A DNA stretch of 9,361 bases. It comes from SKW197 sp049970095 (GTDB lineage: Archaea > Thermoplasmatota > Thermoplasmata > Lutacidiplasmatales > SKW197). The translations under genes and the position numbers were made by a program. Numbering within the stretch: the first letter of the stretch is position 1; the number at the start of each line of letters is the position of its first letter. Location of the stretch: the NCBI GenBank assembly GCA_049970095.1, contig JBMFNP010000062.1, forward strand, positions 1-9,361, in the 5' to 3' direction. This document shows, in pieces, positions 5,191 to 9,361 of this stretch. The notes under the pieces are model-generated. The model saw nothing but the letters and a program-made list of their open reading frames with translations. It made no database searches and was not told the origin of the DNA.

Positions 5191-6047
5191 TGTACGGCCT
5201 AGTTGTTGCATCTGGCAAGGGTGGAACTGGCAAGAGTTTCCTTGCATCCTCTTTTGCCTTGTTGCTTAGTGAGAAGAAAAAAATAGTGGCATGTGACTGT
5301 GATGTAGATACCCCGAGCCTTGGGCTCTGGCTGGGAATAACAAAGTATGATTACATAGAACAGATAGACACATCGGAAAAGGCAATTGTACGAGCTGAAA
5401 AATGTAAGGGTTGCGGGGAGTGTATCAGAACCTGCAGGTTTGATGCTGTAAAGATAGTTGATGACAGGGCAGAAGTAAACCATTTCCTATGCGAGGGTTG
5501 TGGTGCATGCCAGATTGTCTGCAAGACACATGCAATTGATATTATACCTGTAGAAAATGGTGAAATAAGAATTAATACCACACAGTACAAGTTTCCGCTT
5601 GTTTCCGGGAGCCTCTATCCTGGAGAAGTCGGTTCTGGTAAAATAGTTGAAGAACTCAAAAAGCGTGCAAGCAATTTCAATGCAGAAATGGGAGTTTTTG
5701 ATGCCGCTGCGGGCACCGGTTGTCCTGTAATCGCTTCTGTCAGGGGGAGCAATTATGCAGTGCTTGTAGCAGAACCCACACCATCTGGTTTTTCGGATTT
5801 GAAAAGAATTGCAGGAGTAGTAAATCATTTTAACATCCCTTTCGGAATTGTTATTAACAAGTGGAATATTAACAAAGATGTGGCACGAAAGATTGAAAGA
5901 TGGTGCGGTGGCAGAAAATTGTTAGGAAAAATTGAATACAGGAAGGAAATAATTGATTCCATTGTAAGGTTAGAGCCTGTGGTGAATAGAAGCACTGAAA
6001 TCCGGGAGAATGTGAAGGAAATCTTGGAAAAAATTGAAGTATCCTAA
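5190..6047 (+). CDS. MinD/Mrp-type P-loop ATPase with inserted 2x[4Fe-4S] ferredoxin domain (second copy)
   Basis: A 285-residue paralogue of the ATPase upstream. P-loop ASGKGGTGKSFLAS is at about residues 7-20; CDCDVDTPSLGLWLG follows. The ferredoxin insert has CKGCGECIRTC (Cys72/75/78/82) and CEGCGACQIVC (Cys101/104/107/111), predicting two [4Fe-4S] clusters. Switch II reads VFDAAAGTGCPVIAS (about 169-183), where the usual form is D-G-P-P-G-x-G-C-P; the prolines are missing, but the GCPVIAS block with its Cys is kept. VINKW near 228 is the base-recognition segment. ATG 5190 is preferred (TGATG overlap with the upstream stop); TTG 5187 is an alternative adding one residue. It is the last gene of the operon. 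The two ATPases are diverged enough to suggest distinct partners or a heterodimer (inference). Confidence 0.9.
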   Translation: MYGLVVASGKGGTGKSFLASSFALLLSEKKKIVACDCDVDTPSLGLWLGITKYDYIEQIDTSEKAIVRAEKCKGCGECIRTCRFDAVKIVDDRAEVNHFLCEGCGACQIVCKTHAIDIIPVENGEIRINTTQYKFPLVSGSLYPGEVGSGKIVEELKKRASNFNAEMGVFDAAAGTGCPVIASVRGSNYAVLVAEPTPSGFSDLKRIAGVVNHFNIPFGIVINKWNINKDVARKIERWCGGRKLLGKIEYRKEIIDSIVRLEPVVNRSTEIRENVKEILEKIEVS

Positions 6048-6063
6048 TCGCTGAGATTTTGAG

Positions 6064-6148
6064 TGCAGGGGGTGAGATTTGAACTCACGAACCCCTATGG
6101 GACCAGACCCTCATTCTGGCGCCTTTGACCAAGCTTGACTACCCCTGC
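6064..6148 (-). tRNA. tRNA-Leu (anticodon GAG)
   Basis: An 85-nt class-II tRNA on the minus strand. Acceptor arms GCAGGGG (6148-6142) and CCCCTGC (6071-6065) pair perfectly, followed by discriminator A at 6064. The D-arm contains the archaeal tRNA-Leu-like AAGCTTGGTCAAAGGC. The anticodon stem CCAGA/TCTGG encloses loop ATGAGGG, giving anticodon GAG. A long variable arm (CCCATAGGGG) is present, and the T-arm is GTGAG-TTCAAAT-CTCAC (6088-6072). The long variable arm, anticodon and discriminator A all indicate leucine (CUC/CUU codons). CCA is not encoded and no intron is seen. Confidence 0.95.
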
Positions 6149-6184
6149 ATTGCTGTTAAGCACATTAAGAAGGTAATCAATTTT

Positions 6185-6194
6185 GGTATTTATT
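6185..6194 (-). promoter_or_regulatory. Possible TATA box for tRNA-Leu
   Basis: The minus strand reads AATAAATACC, about 42 bp upstream of the first tRNA base, which predicts a leader of about 16 nt. It lies in the 69-bp gap between feoB and the tRNA gene. Read-through from feoB is an alternative. Confidence 0.3.
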
Positions 6195-6217
6195 CTTTTT
6201 CGGGAAACGAATGAATA

Positions 6218-8146
6218 CTATGTCAGCCAGAGCCCAACAATTCTGAAGACAATTCCCCCAAGCAATACTGCAAACCCTATTTCTAACACAGTGATCAGCA
6301 CAGCCTTTTTCCACCCTAATTCCTTTACCAGAGCGGCAATTGTAGCTATGCATGGTATATAAAACATTGCCACAATTGTGAACACAAGCATCTGCAATGG
6401 CGAAAGTACCTCGGCAAAATTCGCTGTGCCAAGAAATGCAGCCAGCATCACTACAGTAAGTTCTTTTCTTAACACACCAAAGATTAGTGTAAAGCCAACA
6501 ATTGCTGGAAGTCCAAGCCAGTAAACCACAACTGGCGTGAGCGCTGCATTGATTACAGGAAGGATTCCGTATGTATCCAGAAATACAATTATCACACTTC
6601 CAATCAGGATTATAGGCATTGCTATTACAAGAAAGTCCTTTACCCGTGCCCATGTCTGCTTTAGCACTACTTTCCACTGGGGTATCTTTAGATCAGGGAT
6701 TTCCATAATAAGCCCTGTGCCCTCACCAGGCATATAATGGGAGACTACCTTTCCAATTGCAAAAATTACAACTATGTTAAACAGATAAAGAGCAAGTGCC
6801 CAGTGAATGCCCATGAAAATCCCCACCACACTAAGAATTATCACTGTTCTTGCAGAGCAGGGCACAAGTGTGCTTAGAAATGCTGCCAGCGTTCTTTCCC
6901 TCTCCGTTTCCATTATTCTGCAGCCAATGCATGCTGGAACATTGCAACCATATCCAAGAATGAGTGGAATAAACGCTTTTCCATGCAAACCAATGCGGTG
7001 CATCAGCGAGTCCATCAGAAATGCAGCCCTTGCGAGATAACCAGTGTCTTCCAGAATTGCAAGGAAGATATAAAACGGAAGCACAAAGGGAATCACCACA
7101 CTGAGTGCCCCTCCTATGCCTCCAGCAACAACCCCGTCCCAGAATATTTTCGCAATAGCACCAGTACCAAATGTGTTAAAGAAAATTTCTCCAAGGTACT
7201 CAAACACCTCTCCCATTGCCTCTGCAATAATTGAACCAATATAAAAGACGCCTGTAAAAATTCCTGCCATAACCAGAATGAGAAAAAGATAGCCATAAAC
7301 ACGATGCGTGGCAATAATGTCTATGTATTTTATATACTCTTTCTTTGTGACTGGTTTTTCCTTCACCACATTTTTTGCAATCTGATTACAAATTGCATAT
7401 CGCTCAGCAGAAAGCACACTGGCGCAGTCCTCGTGGTGAATCTCATAGATTTCATTTCTCAGAATTGCACTGGCCTCAATTATTCTCTTATCAATTTTTT
7501 CTGCAACACCTTTCATTTTTGGGTCTCCTTCAAGCAGATAAATTGCCATAAATCTTGGAGGATATGGGAGTTCATAATTGGTAAGAAAACCCGTTAATTT
7601 TTCTATCCTTTTCTCAATTTCATGCCCATAAACAATTTTGTGTGCCCCTCCTTTTTTCCTCTTTGCTAGATTTATTGCCTCATTTATCAGTTCAAATACA
7701 CCAGTTCCCTGTGTGGCAACTGTCCCAACAACAGGCACTCCTAACATTTTTGAAAGTTTTTTCACATCTATGCTTATTCCCTTTTTTTCAGCCACATCCA
7801 TCTGGTTGAGGGCAACAACCACATTCTGTGTGAGTTCAAGTAGCTGGAGTGTAAAATAGAGGTTGCGTTCAAGGGCAGAGGCATCAACTACATTTATAAC
7901 AACATCTGGCTTTTCCTTGATTATGTACTCTCTTGTCACCTCTTCCTCTATTGAAAATGTAGAAAAGGAGTAAATGCCAGGAAGGTCCACAATTTCAATT
8001 TCGGCATTCCTAAAATGCAGTTTTCCTGAGAAAAGTTCAACAGTTTTTCCTGGCCAATTTCCTACATGCTGGTTCAGCCCAGTAAGGTAATTGAAAATCA
8101 CACTTTTACCTACATTTGCATTGCCCGCAAGTGCAAATCTGTACAT
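6218..8146 (-). CDS. feoB: Ferrous iron transporter FeoB
   Basis: A 642-residue inner-membrane Fe(II) transporter with an N-terminal GTPase. GTPase motifs are G1 GNANVGKS (8-15), G2 Thr35 in WPGKTVE, G3 DLPG (54-57), G4 NQMD (114-117) and a G5-like TVAT near 142. A helical spacer domain (about 170-270) follows. The membrane part (about 280-642) carries the FeoB signatures ILGYGCNVPACIGCR and STLVPCSARTVIILS (the first Gate domain) and a second Gate-like half (LRKELTVVMLAAFLG). It is shorter than E. coli FeoB (about 770 residues) but complete. The ATG lies 10 nt after the upstream DtxR-FeoA stop, with GAGGCGGA as ribosome site, so the two form one operon. The absence of a separate feoA fits FeoA being fused to the regulator. 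Confidence 0.97.
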   Translation of the reverse strand: MYRFALAGNANVGKSVIFNYLTGLNQHVGNWPGKTVELFSGKLHFRNAEIEIVDLPGIYSFSTFSIEEEVTREYIIKEKPDVVINVVDASALERNLYFTLQLLELTQNVVVALNQMDVAEKKGISIDVKKLSKMLGVPVVGTVATQGTGVFELINEAINLAKRKKGGAHKIVYGHEIEKRIEKLTGFLTNYELPYPPRFMAIYLLEGDPKMKGVAEKIDKRIIEASAILRNEIYEIHHEDCASVLSAERYAICNQIAKNVVKEKPVTKKEYIKYIDIIATHRVYGYLFLILVMAGIFTGVFYIGSIIAEAMGEVFEYLGEIFFNTFGTGAIAKIFWDGVVAGGIGGALSVVIPFVLPFYIFLAILEDTGYLARAAFLMDSLMHRIGLHGKAFIPLILGYGCNVPACIGCRIMETERERTLAAFLSTLVPCSARTVIILSVVGIFMGIHWALALYLFNIVVIFAIGKVVSHYMPGEGTGLIMEIPDLKIPQWKVVLKQTWARVKDFLVIAMPIILIGSVIIVFLDTYGILPVINAALTPVVVYWLGLPAIVGFTLIFGVLRKELTVVMLAAFLGTANFAEVLSPLQMLVFTIVAMFYIPCIATIAALVKELGWKKAVLITVLEIGFAVLLGGIVFRIVGLWLT

Positions 8147-8156
8147 TTTATCCGCC

Positions 8157-8816
8157 TCACAGTTTTTTCACGATTATGCTTTGTGCGTACTGTCTGCTGA
8201 TGCAAACCGTAGTGCCTTTCAGTTCAATTTCAAGGGGACCTGAGAGAAGGGCAACCCTTTTCACCTTCACCTCAGTTTTGGGTATGAAGCCAAGGTCAGA
8301 TAGTCTTTTAAGCACACCCCAAGAGCAACCATAACCCCTCCCATGTCCTCTTCCCCTGCAGATTGCATCTGTATCTATGCGCACAATTATTCCCCTCTCG
8401 CCCTCTTTTAGCGCGGACAGGGGCATGATTTTGTCAGAATTTTTAAGGAATTCCGAAAGGGCTTCAAAAACTCTATCTGAAAGTGCGTGTTCCAGTTTAC
8501 ATGCTTCCTCGTGAATTTCATTTTCATTCAATCCAAGCATCAGCAGAAATTCTTCTGCAATTCTGTGCTTGTCCAGTACATTTCGTCCTATATCTCTGCC
8601 ATAATCTGTAAGTTTCACATCTCCATATGCATCATACTGGATGTATCCCTTTGCCTTGAGTTTCTTAAGCATCTCTGAGACGGAAGCAGGTGAAATTTTG
8701 AGTTTCTTCGCCAGCGAAGTTGTGGTGCATTCCTGCCCCTCTTCCTCTGACCTTCTGATTTCTTCCAGATATTCTTCCTCTCTTTCTGTCTTTTCCATCA
8801 ATTTGTCATATGACAT
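8157..8816 (-). CDS. DtxR-family metal-dependent repressor fused to a FeoA/SH3-like domain
   Basis: A 219-residue iron- or manganese-dependent regulator. A winged helix-turn-helix occupies about residues 10-75 (TSLAKKLKISPASVSEMLKKLKAKGYI). The dimerisation/metal domain at about 76-125 contains HRIAEEF and IHEEACKLEHALS. His84, Glu88, His102, Cys106, Glu109 and His110 keep the exact spacing of the DtxR/IdeR ligands His79, Glu83, His98, Cys102, Glu105 and His106. The FeoA-like domain spans about 131-219 (MPLSALKEGERGIIVRID, then LKRLSDLGFIPKTEVKV and SGPLEIELKGTTVCISRQYA). It contains an unusual Gly/Arg insert with Cys153 and Cys164 (CRGRGHGRGYGCSWG). The product probably represses this operon when metal-loaded; the FeoA part may also act on FeoB (inference). 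ATG 8816 fits a nearly leaderless start from the TATA box at 8843-8850. Confidence 0.92.
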   Translation of the reverse strand: MSYDKLMEKTEREEEYLEEIRRSEEEGQECTTTSLAKKLKISPASVSEMLKKLKAKGYIQYDAYGDVKLTDYGRDIGRNVLDKHRIAEEFLLMLGLNENEIHEEACKLEHALSDRVFEALSEFLKNSDKIMPLSALKEGERGIIVRIDTDAICRGRGHGRGYGCSWGVLKRLSDLGFIPKTEVKVKRVALLSGPLEIELKGTTVCISRQYAQSIIVKKL

Positions 8817-8829
8817 GAACTATTTAAAT

Positions 8830-8845
8830 TTTAGGATTGCCTAAA
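8830..8845. promoter_or_regulatory. DtxR/IdeR-like iron-box palindrome at the feo promoter
   Basis: TTTAGG (8830-8835), ATTG, CCTAAA (8840-8845) is a perfect 6-bp inverted repeat. It resembles the TTAGG...CCTAA core of DtxR/IdeR operators. It lies between the predicted TATA box and the start of the DtxR-FeoA gene, overlapping the TATA by 3 bp, an arrangement suited to autorepression. Confidence 0.6.
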
Positions 8846-8850
8846 TATTT
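8843..8850 (-). promoter_or_regulatory. Archaeal TATA box of the feo operon
   Basis: AAATATTT, centred about 30 bp upstream of ATG 8816, predicts transcription start near 8820. The nearer ATTTAAAT (8822-8829) is too close to the ATG to be the TATA box. Confidence 0.45.
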
Positions 8851-8927
8851 TTGTGTATTATCGCATTGTGGAATAACTTAGATATACTACAGCGTTATCC
8901 TCTATTCTAGGATGGGAAAAGCAAGAG

Positions 8928-8937
8928 ATTATATACC
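8928..8937 (+). promoter_or_regulatory. Archaeal TATA box for the small ORF and the beta-helix protein
   Basis: ATTATATACC, centred near 8932, predicts transcription start around 8958. The resulting leader of about 13 nt consists mainly of the ribosome site of the small ORF at 8971. Confidence 0.45.
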
Positions 8938-8970
8938 GTGTTTTTTTGTCGTCAAAGGGAGGCAATAAAT

Positions 8971-9063
8971 ATGCATCAAGAAACAATAAGTTCGTTCTGT
9001 AATCCGAGAAGAAAGCCCATGTGGGCATGGACTCACAAATGGGCTCCGAAAGAGGGCAAATAG
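8971..9063 (+). CDS. Probable 30-residue small protein (or leader ORF)
   Basis: An ATG at 8971, 8 nt after a good ribosome site (GGGAGG, 8957-8962), opens 30 codons ending in TAG at 9061-9063. The peptide is MHQETISSFCNPRRKPMWAW followed by THKWAPKEGK: basic, with three Trp and one Cys, and no membrane segment or signal peptide. A TATA box at 8928-8937 lies at a suitable distance. I do not recognise the family. It is followed after 13 nt by the secreted beta-helix gene, so the two are probably co-transcribed. A strong imperfect hairpin lies inside it (9014-9045). It could be a real small protein, a regulatory leader peptide, or a structured leader RNA containing a chance ORF. Confidence 0.5.
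   Translation: MHQETISSFCNPRRKPMWAWTHKWAPKEGK
9014..9045 (+). other. Strong RNA hairpin inside the small ORF
   Basis: AGCCCAT (9014-9020) pairs with ATGGGCT (9039-9045). After an AA bulge (9037-9038), GTG (9021-9023) pairs with CAC (9034-9036). This gives 10 bp around a 10-nt loop. It is unusually stable for this AT-rich region and sits in the predicted 5' part of the transcript. Confidence 0.4.
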
Positions 9064-9076
9064 AATTCAGAGAAGG

Positions 9077-9361
9077 ATGAAGGAAAAACAAAGCAAGAAT
9101 CTGGTTGCAATATTTGTGCTTGGACTACTGGTTCTGAGCGCTTTTGCCCTCATGAACTGGAAGAATGCGAGTGGAGGGGTGATCAAACTGGAAACAAGAG
9201 GCATAGCACATGCACCAATCCATATCAACGGGGATGCTGACTTTGCAAATCAGACAGCAACTGAGGGCTGGCCAGGTAATGGCTCACAGGACAACCCCTA
9301 CGTAATAGATGGCTATGACATTGATGGCAATGGTGGCAGTTATTGTATCTGGATAGAGAAC
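9077..9361 (+). CDS. Secreted beta-helix-type surface protein, N-terminus (runs off the right edge)
   Basis: 95 residues from ATG 9077, open to the window end. A positively charged start (MKEKQSKN) is followed by a hydrophobic segment at about 9-26 (LVAIFVLGLLVLSAFALM). This is a signal peptide or anchor, with a possible cleavage after Ala24 in SAFA. Then come HAPIHINGDADFA, EGWPGNGSQDNPYVIDGYDI and DGNGGSYCIWIEN. This Asn/Gly-rich opening, with NPYVIDGYDIDG and IWIEN as first rungs, matches the NosD-like right-handed beta-helix surface proteins common in Thermoplasmata and Aciduliprofundum (from memory, not searched). The protein is likely exported and much longer than seen. AGAAGG abuts the ATG directly, too close for a normal ribosome site, so translation may depend on coupling to the small ORF 13 nt upstream. 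Confidence 0.8.
   Translation, partial: MKEKQSKNLVAIFVLGLLVLSAFALMNWKNASGGVIKLETRGIAHAPIHINGDADFANQTATEGWPGNGSQDNPYVIDGYDIDGNGGSYCIWIEN

Noticed and set aside
4654..5247. 197-codon minus-strand open frame
   Set aside because: It lies antisense to the first ferredoxin-MinD gene and the second NifX-type gene, both of which have clear family motifs and ribosome sites. It is a shadow frame with low-complexity Phe/Ser/Leu content.
3194..6047. Nitrogenase or FeMo-cofactor operon
   Set aside because: NifX-type domains are present, but no nifHDK, nifB radical-SAM or nifEN genes are seen; the family name alone does not imply nitrogen fixation.
6064..6148. tRNA-Leu as an integration site for a mobile element
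   Set aside because: No integrase, no repeated 3' tRNA fragment and no shift to foreign-looking genes is visible on either side.
6177..6677. 166-codon minus-strand open frame
   Set aside because: It overlaps the 3' part of feoB in another frame; the peptide is Cys/Asn-rich without family features.
8941..8947. T7 tract as a terminator
   Set aside because: It lies immediately after the ATTATATACC TATA and before the predicted transcription start of the small ORF, with no plus-strand gene just upstream to terminate.
8858..9091. 77-codon minus-strand open frame upstream of the feo operon
   Set aside because: It runs antisense through the promoter, small ORF and start of the secreted protein. 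No promoter or ribosome site supports it, and the composition looks like translated AT-rich noncoding DNA.
1..9361. CRISPR array, insertion sequence or rRNA
   Set aside because: No regularly spaced repeats, transposase motifs, terminal inverted repeats or conserved rRNA segments were found on reading both strands.

Overview
The window looks like part of a compact, moderately AT-rich euryarchaeal genome, probably a Thermoplasmata or Aciduliprofundum-like lineage. The evidence is archaeal TATA boxes 23-30 bp upstream of start codons (several genes probably leaderless), GGAGGTG-type ribosome sites inside operons, an archaeal-type GTP cyclohydrolase (MptA/FolE2 family), an archaeal Holliday-junction resolvase (Hjc), a CCA-less tRNA-Leu gene, and a secreted beta-helix-like protein of the type common in Thermoplasmata. 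The lineage is inferred from recognition and was not tested by a search.

Left part (1-3106): the start of an unidentified minus-strand gene (1-67); a coiled-coil protein with a possible longin/roadblock-like C-terminal domain (220-1320); convergent mptA (2188-1301); divergent hjc (2272-2817); and a convergent DUF134-type helix-turn-helix regulator (3106-2765). Both convergent gene pairs overlap at their 3' ends, by 20 and 53 bp.

Centre (3107-6047): a tight five-gene operon pointing right. It encodes a DUF5320-like Trp/Gly-rich protein, a NifX/NifB-type (Nitro_FeMo-Co) protein with a Gly/Arg tail, a MinD/Mrp ATPase with an inserted 2x[4Fe-4S] ferredoxin domain, a second NifX-type protein, and a second ferredoxin-MinD ATPase. 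Coding regions 2-5 overlap by 1-4 nt. The DUF134 regulator is divergent and shares the promoter region, which also holds a TGTGC-N4-GCACA palindrome. This gene set resembles clusters proposed to handle Fe-S or mixed-metal cofactors, such as the bacterial orange-protein locus. Its function in archaea is not established, and it is the best candidate here for an under-described system.

Right part (6064-9361): a tRNA-Leu(GAG) gene on the minus strand; a minus-strand ferrous-iron uptake operon made of a DtxR-FeoA fusion regulator and FeoB; and, divergently, a probable 30-codon small ORF followed by the start of a secreted beta-helix-type protein that runs off the window. A DtxR-like palindrome (TTTAGG-N4-CCTAAA) overlaps the feo TATA box, which suggests iron-dependent autoregulation.

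No CRISPR array, insertion sequence, rRNA or obvious mobile element is visible. No gene-free stretch exceeds about 155 bases.
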